From: RPQJ01 sp963700045
Lineage (GTDB): Bacteria; Pseudomonadota; Gammaproteobacteria; Steroidobacterales; Steroidobacteraceae
Direction of reading: 5' to 3'
Assembly (NCBI GenBank): GCA_963700045.1
Contig: CAVOWK010000010.1
Span: 18,287-82,286, forward strand
DNA length: 64,000 nucleotides
The notes beneath the pieces were generated by a model that ran no database searches, was not told the origin of the DNA, and saw nothing but the letters and a program-made list of their open reading frames with translations. Shown here in pieces: positions 1-7,289 of the stretch (the stretch's first letter is position 1; each line of letters opens with the position of its first letter). The position numbers and the translations under genes are program-made.

Positions 1-262
1 TGCAGTTCCACGCCACGTTCTTCGGGTCGAGGAGTTCCGGCTCGAGGCCACGCACCAGCGTGTGCTCGAGGACGTAGTCGCGCTTTTCGGCGTCGATCTG
101 CCCCTTGAGGCCCATCAGACCCGCCAGGCTGCGAATCGTCCCGGCCGTCAGGCCCTGCTCCAGGACGTCGATGATCGAGCGCCGGTAACCGTGATGAGAT
201 GAACTCCGTCCCGCCGCATTGATGCCGCCGATGCCGGCTATGACCGCCAGTGATTTCGTCAC
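1..262 (-). CDS. fabY: beta-ketoacyl-ACP synthase FabY-like, N-terminal part (runs off window start)
   Basis: This is the first ~87 codons of a ketosynthase on the minus strand, cut by the window edge. The start is probably the GTG at 262, which gives MTKSLAVIAGIGGINAAGRS followed by SHHGYRRSIID. The G-G-x-N-A-A-G-R-S-S-x-H-H-G-Y/F-R-R opening is characteristic of the FabY class (PA5174-like), which condenses acetyl-CoA with malonyl-ACP to start fatty acid synthesis in pseudomonads. The catalytic Cys-His-His residues lie outside the window, so activity cannot be judged. The gene lies downstream of the D-aminoacylase-like gene on the same strand, separated by ~96 bases holding overlapping inverted repeats. 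The family call is recognition of the N-terminal signature; the exact start is inferred. Confidence 0.72.
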   Translation of the reverse strand, partial: MTKSLAVIAGIGGINAAGRSSSHHGYRRSIIDVLEQGLTAGTIRSLAGLMGLKGQIDAEKRDYVLEHTLVRGLEPELLDPKNVAWNC

Positions 263-312
263 TCAGGGACCCTTCCAGCCAGGAGAAGTCGACCAACGCC
301 AGCTGTATTCTA

Positions 313-351
313 GACATGACTCTCCGCAGGCAGTCATGTCGTTGCGACATG
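313..351. promoter_or_regulatory. overlapping inverted repeats upstream of fabY
   Basis: Two inverted repeats share one arm. GACATGACT (313-321) pairs with AGTCATGTC (332-340), and CATGTCG (335-341) pairs with CGACATG (345-351) around a TTG loop. They lie just upstream of the fabY start on the minus strand. A TAGAAT (minus strand, 306-311) could be a -10 box, but no good -35 is seen. The site could be an operator for a dimeric regulator or a pair of mutually exclusive RNA hairpins. Confidence 0.35.
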
Positions 352-358
352 TCACTGT

Positions 359-2080
359 TCAAGGCCGATAGCCCGGCCCGCGGACGACTCGCCCAGGCTT
401 TGCGCCCGTGTGCTCGCCGTTCCGAATCACCGGCACGCCGTTGACCAGCACGTGCTCGATGCCCACGGCGTACTGCTTCGGGGCATCGAACGTCGCCTTG
501 TCCGCGATGGTCGCCGGGTCGAACACAACGACGTCCGCGTAGCAGTTCACGTCGAGGCAACCGCGGTCCTGCAGCTTCCAGTTCGTCGCCGGCAGCCGCG
601 TTAGGCGACGAATCGCTTCCTCGAGCGGCATCAGCTTTTCATCACGCGAATACTTGCCGAGCAGGCGCGCGAAGTTGCCGTACGCGCGCGGGTGCGTGCT
701 CGACTTCATGAACACGCCCTCCGGCGCCAGCGCTTCGGCGTCGGAACCGAGGCTGACCCACGGCTGCGACAGCCCGAGCTTGACGTTGTCCTCGCTCATC
801 AGGAAATAGACCGTCTGCACGCGTGAGTTGTCCTCGATCACGAGATCGACGATCGTGTCCTCGGCGCTCGTGCCGCGCATCTTCATCACGTCCGCCAGCG
901 TCTTGCCGGTGAGCGGCTTGAGTGCGGGGTTCTTGAAGCCGACGAACAGCACGCGGTCGGGCGAACCCGCCGTGCGGAAGAGGTTCTCCTCCCCGGCGGG
1001 CGGATTGCGGATTTCCGCGATCACGCGTGCACGCTGCTGCGGATCCTTCAACCGCGCGACCCACGCGTCGAGTCCACCTGCCTGCACCCACAACGGCATC
1101 GCGGCATCGAGGCCGGTCGATCCGGCGGTGTAGGTGTACATGTTCGCGCTCACCGCCACGCCCTGCCGGCGAGCCTCCTCGATCTTTGCGATCGCGCGCC
1201 CCATGTTGCCCCAGTTGGCCTCGCCGGCCGCCTTCAGGTGATACGCCTCGCCGTGCCCACCCGCGGCACGTGTGATCTCGATCAGTTCGTCGATCGCCGC
1301 CTCGAGCCCGTAACTTTCGTTGCGCACGTGCGAGATGTACCCGCCGCCCGACTCTGCAGCAGCTTTGGCGAGCGCGATCAGTTCGGGCGTCTCGGCAAAG
1401 AATGCCGGCGCATAGATCAGCGAACTGCCGACGCCAAGCGCGCCTTCGCGCATGGCCTGCCGCACGAGGTCCTGCATGCGAGCCAGCTCGGCCGGCGTGG
1501 GGTCACGATCGTCTTCACCGAGCACGAACACGCGCACGCTCGTCGCACCGACGAACGACGCCACGTTCGGCGAGATGCCACGACGCACGAGCGAATCGAG
1601 AAACTCGCCGAGCGTCGTCCAGTCGATCGGGTACTTGATGTCGCCCTGGTGCTGGAGGATGTCGGCCTTCATCGCGTCGTTGAGCGGCCCGCCGGACTCG
1701 CCCTCGCCCATGATCTCGAGCGTGACCCCTTGCTTGAGGTCGCTCATGCCGCGGCCGTCGGCGATCAGCGAGAGGTTGGCCCACGACAGCACGTTGATGA
1801 AGCCAGGCGCGACGGCCTTGCCGCTCGCGTCGATCTCGGTCGCCGCCCTGGCACCGGAGAGGTCGCCGACCGAGGCGACGCGGTCACCACGAATGCCGAC
1901 ATCCGCGCGCCGTCCGGGCGTGCCGGAGCCATCGAAGAGCGTGCCGTTGCGGACGATGAGGTCGTAGGTGTCGGCAGCCTGGGTTGCCGTCGCTGCTGCC
2001 GGGGTGGGCCGAGGTGAGCCTGCGCAACCTGCCAGAACCGCTGCACAGACGAGCGCGGACGCGACCGAAGAGCGACGCAT
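359..2080 (-). CDS. D-aminoacylase / N-acyl-D-amino-acid deacylase-like amidohydrolase, lipoprotein
   Basis: A 573-residue member of the amidohydrolase superfamily, D-aminoacylase/dihydroorotase-like branch. The start is taken at the ATG at 2080, because it opens directly with a signal peptide ending in the lipobox-like VCAAVLAGC; a longer frame from 2125 adds 15 residues before it. After a Thr/Ala-rich linker comes DLIVRNGTLFDGSG, the usual opening of the composite beta-sandwich. SHVRNES and HLKAAG are metal/active-site type segments. The ending PGRVVRGPGYRP fits the family's closing strand. The normal first metal motif HxHxD is replaced by the segment FINVLSWANLSL, so the metal site is atypical. 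The protein is predicted to be anchored in the periplasm or outer membrane and to hydrolyse N-acylated amino acids or similar amides. The exact substrate is unknown. Confidence 0.78.
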   Translation of the reverse strand: MRRSSVASALVCAAVLAGCAGSPRPTPAAATATQAADTYDLIVRNGTLFDGSGTPGRRADVGIRGDRVASVGDLSGARAATEIDASGKAVAPGFINVLSWANLSLIADGRGMSDLKQGVTLEIMGEGESGGPLNDAMKADILQHQGDIKYPIDWTTLGEFLDSLVRRGISPNVASFVGATSVRVFVLGEDDRDPTPAELARMQDLVRQAMREGALGVGSSLIYAPAFFAETPELIALAKAAAESGGGYISHVRNESYGLEAAIDELIEITRAAGGHGEAYHLKAAGEANWGNMGRAIAKIEEARRQGVAVSANMYTYTAGSTGLDAAMPLWVQAGGLDAWVARLKDPQQRARVIAEIRNPPAGEENLFRTAGSPDRVLFVGFKNPALKPLTGKTLADVMKMRGTSAEDTIVDLVIEDNSRVQTVYFLMSEDNVKLGLSQPWVSLGSDAEALAPEGVFMKSSTHPRAYGNFARLLGKYSRDEKLMPLEEAIRRLTRLPATNWKLQDRGCLDVNCYADVVVFDPATIADKATFDAPKQYAVGIEHVLVNGVPVIRNGEHTGAKPGRVVRGPGYRP

Positions 2081-2155
2081 GGTGTTCACTGGAGTTCCCC
2101 GGAAGCGGACGGCAGAAACGGACACTTGCAGTTGCGGGTGGGTCGCAAGTCGAGC

Positions 2156-3064
2156 TCAGACTCCAATCGCGGCGGCGCGACCGGCCGGCGCACGAACTCC
2201 GAGCGCATGGCAGATGGCCACGGTCAGCTCGGCGCGGTTCAGCGTGTAGAAGTGGAACTCCCTCACCCCGTTCTGCTCCAGGCGCTTGACCTGCTCGATC
2301 GCGCAGCTGGCCGCGATCAGCCGGCGCGTTTCCGGATCGTCCTCGAGCCCGTCGAAGCGGTGCACGAGCCAGTCCGGCACGCTGGTGCCACAGCGCTTGG
2401 CGAACCTCAGCATGTGCGGGAAACGCGTGATCGGCAGGATGCCCGGCACGATCTCGGCAGCGATGCCAGCCGCCGCGCACTGGTCGCGGAAGCGCAGGAA
2501 GACGTCGGTGTCGAAGAAGAACTGCGTGATCGCCCGGCTGGCGCCCGCATCGACCTTGGCGCGCAGGTTGTCGAGGTCGAATTTCGCGCTCGGCGCCTCC
2601 GGGTGCACCTCCGGGTACGCCGCCACCGAAATGTCGAAGTTGCCGACGCTGTGCAACCCGCGCACCAGGTCGACTGCGTATGCGAATCCCTCCGGATGCG
2701 GGCGGTACGTCGCCTGGCCGGGCGGCATGTCGCCGCGCAGCGCCACGAGGTGGCGCACCCCCATGTCCCAGTAGCCGCGTGCAATGTCGAGAATCTCGCC
2801 AGCGGGCGCGCCGACACAGGTCAGATGCGGCGCCGGGGTCAACGCAGTCTCGCGGAGTATGCGCGCAACGACATTGTGGGTGCGTTCGCGCGTGGACCCG
2901 TCGGCGCCGTAGGTCACGGAAACGAACCGCGGCTGCAGCGGCGCGAGCCGCTGGATCGACTCCCAGAGCAGCTGCTCCATGCCATCGTCGTTGGGCGGGA
3001 AGAACTCGAACGAAACGGCAGGCGTGCCGCGGGTGACGGATTTATCTGCAGTCGCGGCCATCAT
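2156..3064 (-). CDS. metF: 5,10-methylenetetrahydrofolate reductase
   Basis: MetF reduces 5,10-methylene-THF to 5-methyl-THF using FAD and NADH, feeding methionine synthesis in the cytosol. The sequence shows SFEFFPPN near the start, VSVTYGADGSTRERT, HLVALRGDMP, the flavin-region ITQFFFDTDVF, PGILPI and a C-terminal FHFYTLNRAELT, all landmarks of a TIM-barrel MetF. I chose the ATG at 3064 because AGGAAAAG lies about 8 bases upstream. The open frame continues to an ATG at 3103, which would add 13 residues. The length of 302-315 residues is normal. It lies between hslO (upstream, separated by a hairpin terminator) and the aminoacylase gene on the same strand. Confidence 0.93.
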   Translation of the reverse strand: MMAATADKSVTRGTPAVSFEFFPPNDDGMEQLLWESIQRLAPLQPRFVSVTYGADGSTRERTHNVVARILRETALTPAPHLTCVGAPAGEILDIARGYWDMGVRHLVALRGDMPPGQATYRPHPEGFAYAVDLVRGLHSVGNFDISVAAYPEVHPEAPSAKFDLDNLRAKVDAGASRAITQFFFDTDVFLRFRDQCAAAGIAAEIVPGILPITRFPHMLRFAKRCGTSVPDWLVHRFDGLEDDPETRRLIAASCAIEQVKRLEQNGVREFHFYTLNRAELTVAICHALGVRAPAGRAAAIGV

Positions 3065-3113
3065 GGCAATGTCTTTTCCTGGAGTCGCAGCCGCCATTTT
3101 CACTGTTTCGCAT

Positions 3114-3146
3114 CATAAAGTCCCCTGCCGGCTGCGACGGCAGGGG
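3114..3146 (-). terminator. rho-independent-like terminator after hslO
   Basis: A perfect 9-base stem, CCCCTGCCG (3122-3130) with CGGCAGGGG (3138-3146), has a 7-base loop. On the minus strand it is followed by a short T-containing run (ACTTTATG). It sits between the hslO stop and the metF start, so it probably ends hslO transcripts. Confidence 0.6.
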
Positions 3147-3155
3147 CCGGGAACG

Positions 3156-4070
3156 TCAGTGCACGCCCGTTGCAGCGGGACCCGGCCCGGCGAAGAGTGC
3201 AACGCAGTCGACCGCATCCAGGCGATAGGCGCGGCTGCAGAATTCGCAACGCACCTCGACCTGGCCGAATTCCTCGACCATCGAGTCGACTTCGTCGCGG
3301 CCCAGTGCCCGCAACATGTTCTCGACGCGTTCGCGCGAGCAGCGGCAGCGGAAGAACACGGGGGTCGACTCGAACATCCGCACGTCGTCTTCACTGAACA
3401 GCCGATGCAGCAGCTTCTGGTCGTCGAGCTCGGCGAGTTCCTCCCCGGTGACCGTGTCTGCCACCAGCTGCACACGACGCCATGCGTCTTCGACCTCGTC
3501 CTCCGACACGGTGCCGGCGCCCGACTCCAGCACCCCCGTCGGCCTGGCGGTGACCGGCAATCGTTGCAGCAACAGTCCGGCGACGTTCTCGCCATCCGCA
3601 TGCAGCCAGAGCCGCGTGGGCAGCTGCTCGGAGCTCTCGAAGTATTCGCGCAGGCACTCGCTCATCGACGCGCCGGCGAGCGGCACGACACCCTGGTAGC
3701 GATTCGCCGCGCCTTCGTTCTCGACCGTCACCGTGAGCGTGCCGTCACCCGACAGTTCGCGCAGGTCCCCGGAGGCGGGCGGCTCACGGAACCGCGCGAC
3801 GGCACGCAGGGCGAGCCCATCCGTGCATTCGACGACCATCAGGTGCATGGGCCCTGCCCCGCGCAGCTGCAGCGTCAGCAACCCGTGGAACTTGAGCGTC
3901 GACGCAAGCAATCCCGCTGCGGCTACCGCCTCACCGAGGGTATCGCGCACCTGCTCAGGGTAGTCGTGGTGTTCCATCATGGCTTTCCACGCCGGCCCCA
4001 GATGCACGAGCTGCCCGCGGAACGGATACCGCTCGAAGACGAACCGGCGCAGCGTGTCGACTTCCGCCAT
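3156..4070 (-). CDS. hslO: Hsp33 redox-regulated holdase chaperone
   Basis: This is the cytosolic chaperone Hsp33, which is switched on by oxidation of a C-terminal zinc centre. The 304-residue protein opens with the typical LRRFVFERYPFRGQLVHLG and has EHHDYPEQVRDTLGEAVAAA. It ends with the zinc site CRCS (around residue 244) and CEFC (around residue 277), so all four redox cysteines are present in the CxC...CxxC pattern. The stop is 85 bases upstream of the metF ORF, with a clear hairpin between. The start lies 7 bases after the fumarase stop, so it is likely co-transcribed with that gene. Confidence 0.94.
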   Translation of the reverse strand: MAEVDTLRRFVFERYPFRGQLVHLGPAWKAMMEHHDYPEQVRDTLGEAVAAAGLLASTLKFHGLLTLQLRGAGPMHLMVVECTDGLALRAVARFREPPASGDLRELSGDGTLTVTVENEGAANRYQGVVPLAGASMSECLREYFESSEQLPTRLWLHADGENVAGLLLQRLPVTARPTGVLESGAGTVSEDEVEDAWRRVQLVADTVTGEELAELDDQKLLHRLFSEDDVRMFESTPVFFRCRCSRERVENMLRALGRDEVDSMVEEFGQVEVRCEFCSRAYRLDAVDCVALFAGPGPAATGVH

Positions 4071-4077
4071 CGAGCGA

Positions 4078-5607
4078 TCAGGCCACTCGAACCGGGATTT
4101 TCAACGTGCGGATCTTCTCCGACCATGCGGCCGGCGCAGTGTCGTGCACCGACGTGCCCTGCGCGTCGACCGCGACGGTGACCGGCATGTCCTTCACGTC
4201 GAACTCGTAGATCGCTTCCATGCCCAGTTCTTCGAACGCGACCACGCGCGCCGCGCGGATCGCCTTCGACACGAGGTAGGCTGCGCCGCCCACTGCCATC
4301 AGGTAAGCCGCCCGGTGCTTCCTGATGGACTCGATCGCGACCGGGCCACGCTCCGACTTGCCGATCATCACCAGCAGGCCGGTCTTCTCGAGCATCATGT
4401 CCGTGAACTTGTCCATGCGTGTCGCGGTCGTCGGACCCGCGGGACCCACGACTTCGTCGCGCACCGGATCGACCGGGCCGACGTAGTAGATCGCGCGGTT
4501 CGTGAAATCGACGCCAGGCGGCAGGCCCTGCCCGCTCGCGAACAAGTCGGCGATGCGCTTGTGCGCAGCATCGCGTCCAGTGAGCATCTTGCCGTTCAGC
4601 AGCAGCGTCTCGCCCGGCTTCCAGCTCGCCACTTCTGCGCGCGTGAGCGTGTCGAGGTCGACCCGTTTCGAGCTGCTTCCTGCCGTCCAGGTGACCTTGG
4701 GCCACCGCTCCAGCGACGGCGGCTCGAGCACGGCGGGTCCGCTGCCATCGAGCACGAAGTGCGCGTGGCGCGTGGCGGCGCAGTTCGGGATCATCGCCAC
4801 CGGCTTCGACGCGGCGTGCGTCGGGAACAGCTTGAGCTTGACGTCGAGCACGGTCGTGAGCCCGCCGAGGCCCTGCGCGCCGATACCGAGCGCGTTGACC
4901 TTCTCGTACAGCTCGATGCGCAGTTCGTCGGCCTGGTCGCGCGGTCCGCGCTCCAGCAGTTCGTGCATGTCGAGCGGCTCCATCAGCGATTCCTTCGCCA
5001 GCAGCATGGCTTTCTCGGCCGTGCCGCCTACGCCGATGCCGAGCATGCCGGGTGGACACCAGCCGGCACCCATCGTCGGCACGGTCTTCAGCACCCAGTC
5101 CACGATCGAGTCGCTCGGGTTGAGCATCACGAACTTCGACTTGTTCTCCGAGCCGCCGCCCTTCGCCGCGACGGTCACCTCGACCTCCTCGCCCGGCACG
5201 AGCTCGACGTGGAACACGGCAGGCGAGTTGTCCCTGGTGTTCCTGCGCGCAAACAATGGGTCGTCGACGACCGATGCGCGCAGCTTGTTGTCGGGATGGT
5301 TGTACGCGAGGCGAACGCCATCGTTGATCATGTCGGCCAGGCTGCGCCTGGTTCCCCAGCGCACGTCCATGCCCACCTTGAGGAACATGTTGACGATGCC
5401 GGTGTCCTGGCAGATGGGACGCTTGCCCTCGGCGCACATGCGCGAGTTCGTCAGGATCTGTGCGATCGCGTCCTTTGCCGCCGGCGACTGCTCACGCTCA
5501 TAGGCGCGCCCCAGGTGCTCGATGTAGTCGAGCGGGTGGTAATAGGAAATGAATTGCAGCGCGTCGGCGACGCTCTGGATGAAGTCGTCCTCGCGGATCA
5601 CGGTCAT
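4078..5607 (-). CDS. fumA: class I (Fe-S) fumarate hydratase
   Basis: A 509-residue oxygen-sensitive [4Fe-4S] fumarase that interconverts fumarate and malate in the TCA cycle. The N-terminal alpha domain has RMCAEGKRPICQDTG, GWCPPGMLGIGVGG and MIPNCAATRH. Three of these cysteines (in ICQDTG, GWCPPG and PNCAATRH) fit the cluster ligands. The beta domain has GRDAAHKRI, IYYVGPVDP and a C-terminal IYEFDVKDMP. Start at the ATG at 5607 (MTVIREDDFI). It is followed closely by hslO, a plausible pairing of an oxidant-sensitive enzyme with an oxidant-activated chaperone. A G-rich repeat lies immediately upstream, between it and gatB. Confidence 0.94.
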   Translation of the reverse strand: MTVIREDDFIQSVADALQFISYYHPLDYIEHLGRAYEREQSPAAKDAIAQILTNSRMCAEGKRPICQDTGIVNMFLKVGMDVRWGTRRSLADMINDGVRLAYNHPDNKLRASVVDDPLFARRNTRDNSPAVFHVELVPGEEVEVTVAAKGGGSENKSKFVMLNPSDSIVDWVLKTVPTMGAGWCPPGMLGIGVGGTAEKAMLLAKESLMEPLDMHELLERGPRDQADELRIELYEKVNALGIGAQGLGGLTTVLDVKLKLFPTHAASKPVAMIPNCAATRHAHFVLDGSGPAVLEPPSLERWPKVTWTAGSSSKRVDLDTLTRAEVASWKPGETLLLNGKMLTGRDAAHKRIADLFASGQGLPPGVDFTNRAIYYVGPVDPVRDEVVGPAGPTTATRMDKFTDMMLEKTGLLVMIGKSERGPVAIESIRKHRAAYLMAVGGAAYLVSKAIRAARVVAFEELGMEAIYEFDVKDMPVTVAVDAQGTSVHDTAPAAWSEKIRTLKIPVRVA

Positions 5608-5620
5608 GGCTGCAGAACCA

Positions 5621-5658
5621 GGGGTTAGGGGATGGGGGTTGGGGGATAGGCGGAAGTG
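5621..5658 (+). repeat. G-rich TTAGGGG-like repeat, copy 1
   Basis: A 38-base stretch with G4, G4, G5 and G5 runs spaced by TTA, AT and TT, capable in principle of forming an intramolecular G-quadruplex. It sits in the 65-base gap between the gatB stop and the fumarase start. The same 38 bases recur at 7115-7152 with one difference (ATAGG versus ATAGT). Confidence 0.85.
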
Positions 5659-5672
5659 CTGCGCACCCTTTC

Positions 5673-7109
5673 TCAGCCGGATAGCTTCTTCTTGAGCAAG
5701 TCGTTGAGCTGCGCCGGGTTGGCCTTGCCACCGGTCGCCTTCATGACCTGGCCGACGAAGAAACCGAACAGCTTGTCCTTGCCCGAACGGTAGTCCGCGA
5801 GCTGCCCCGGGTTTTTCGCCATGACGTCGTCGATGGCCGACTCGATCGCCGACGTGTCGGTGATCTGCCGCAGGCCCTTGGCCTCGATGATCTCGTCTGC
5901 GCCTTTGCCGTCCGACCACATCGCCTCGAAGACTTCCTTGGCGATCTTGCCGGAAATCGTGTTGTCCTGGATGCGTGCCAGCAGGACTGCCAACGCGTCG
6001 GCACTGACACGGCTCTGCGCGATGTCGAGGGCGTCCTTGTTGAGCGCGCCCGCGAGGTCGCCCATGACCCAGTTGGCCGCAAGCTTGGGCTGGCCGCCGA
6101 GCTTGCGCACCACGGTCTCGTAGTAGCCCGCGAGTTCACGGCTCGATGTCAGCACGCCGGCGTCGTACTCGGAGAGGCCATGATCGCGCACGAACCGCGC
6201 CGCCTTTTCGTCCGGCAGCTCGGGCATCGTGGCCCGAACCTGCTCGATCGTCGCTTCGTCGATCACGAGTGGCAGCAGGTCGGGGTCCGGGAAGTAGCGG
6301 TAGTCGTTCGCCTCTTCCTTCGAGCGCATCGAGCGCGTCTCGCCCTTGTCGGCATCGTACAGGCGCGTTTCCTGCTTCACCTTGCCGCCGCCCTCGAGCA
6401 GCTCGATCTGGCGCTCGACTTCGTAATTGATGGCGCGCTCGACGAAGCGGAACGAGTTGACGTTCTTGATCTCGGCGCGGGTGCCGAACTCGGCCTGGCC
6501 GACAGGGCGCACGGAGACGTTCGCGTCACAACGGAACGAGCCTTCCTGCATGTTGCCGTCGCAGATCTCGAGGTAGCGGACCAGCGTGTGGATCTTCTTC
6601 AGGTACGCGATGGCTTCCCGGGCCGAGCGCATGTCCGGCTCGGACACGATCTCGAGCAGCGGCGTGCCGGCGCGGTTCAGGTCGATGCCCGACAACCCGT
6701 GGAAGTCCTCGTGCAGCGACTTGCCCGCATCTTCTTCGAGGTGCGCGCGCGTGATGCCGATCGTCTTGCGCGTGCCATCCTCGAGCACGATCTCGAGCGA
6801 GCCGTCCTCGACCACCGGCCGCTCGTACTGGCTGATCTGGTAACCCTTCGGCAGGTCCGGGTAGAAGTAGTTCTTGCGCGCGAAAATCGAGCGACGCGAG
6901 ATCTTCGAACCCGTCGCGACTCCGAAGCGGATCGCCATGCGCACGGCCTCACCGTTCAGCACGGGCAGCACGCCCGGGTACCCGAGGTCGACGAGGTTGG
7001 CCTGCGTGTTCGGCTCCGCCCCATAGGCGGTGGCGGATCCCGAAAAGATCTTGCTGCGCGTGGCGAGCTGCGCGTGGATCTCGAGGCCGATGACGGTTTC
7101 CCAGTTCAT
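5673..7109 (-). CDS. gatB: aspartyl/glutamyl-tRNA(Asn/Gln) amidotransferase subunit B
   Basis: The 478-residue GatB binds misacylated Glu-tRNA(Gln) or Asp-tRNA(Asn) and works with GatA and GatC to make the correct aminoacyl-tRNA. It opens MNWETVIGLEIHAQL, has PDLPKGYQISQYERP and GIDLNRAGTPLLEIVSEPD, and keeps the kinase-core segment RCDANVSVRP. The C-terminal YqeY-like tail ends in NPAQLNDLLKKKLSG. Length and start are standard. The order on the minus strand is gatC-gatA-gatB. A 180-base repeat-filled gap separates it from gatA, which is unusual for these normally tightly packed genes. Confidence 0.97.
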   Translation of the reverse strand: MNWETVIGLEIHAQLATRSKIFSGSATAYGAEPNTQANLVDLGYPGVLPVLNGEAVRMAIRFGVATGSKISRRSIFARKNYFYPDLPKGYQISQYERPVVEDGSLEIVLEDGTRKTIGITRAHLEEDAGKSLHEDFHGLSGIDLNRAGTPLLEIVSEPDMRSAREAIAYLKKIHTLVRYLEICDGNMQEGSFRCDANVSVRPVGQAEFGTRAEIKNVNSFRFVERAINYEVERQIELLEGGGKVKQETRLYDADKGETRSMRSKEEANDYRYFPDPDLLPLVIDEATIEQVRATMPELPDEKAARFVRDHGLSEYDAGVLTSSRELAGYYETVVRKLGGQPKLAANWVMGDLAGALNKDALDIAQSRVSADALAVLLARIQDNTISGKIAKEVFEAMWSDGKGADEIIEAKGLRQITDTSAIESAIDDVMAKNPGQLADYRSGKDKLFGFFVGQVMKATGGKANPAQLNDLLKKKLSG

Positions 7110-7114
7110 AGGTA

Positions 7115-7282
7115 GGGGTTAGGGGATGGGGGTTGGGGGATAGTCGGAAGTGACCGCCAGTGGTTGGTGATTAGTGAAGGAACGCGAGGTCGGTCGAATG
7201 ACTGCACTTTGCATGCTCGCATGATGGTCATCGCAGTCACCTCCTCACTAACCCCTATCCCCTAACCCCTAACCCCTGGCGC
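7115..7282. repeat. G-rich inverted-repeat element between gatA and gatB (copies 2 and 3)
   Basis: The left arm (7115-7152) is the same 38-base G-rich unit as at 5621-5658. The right arm (about 7246-7278) carries C-rich TTAGGGG units in the opposite orientation, so GGGGTTAGGGGAT (7115-7127) pairs perfectly with ATCCCCTAACCCC (7257-7269). The ~105 bases between arms contain GATTAGTGAAGG and a loosely matching CCTCCTCACTAACC. No open frame is seen. The element looks like a small mobile or palindromic repeat inside the gat operon. Confidence 0.75.
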
Positions 7283-7289
7283 AGAGCGC

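Noticed and set aside
7246..7278. Telomere-like TTAGGGG units suggesting a linear replicon end
   Set aside because: The units are internal, flanked by gatA and gatB, and occur in both orientations. They behave as an interspersed repeat, not a terminus.
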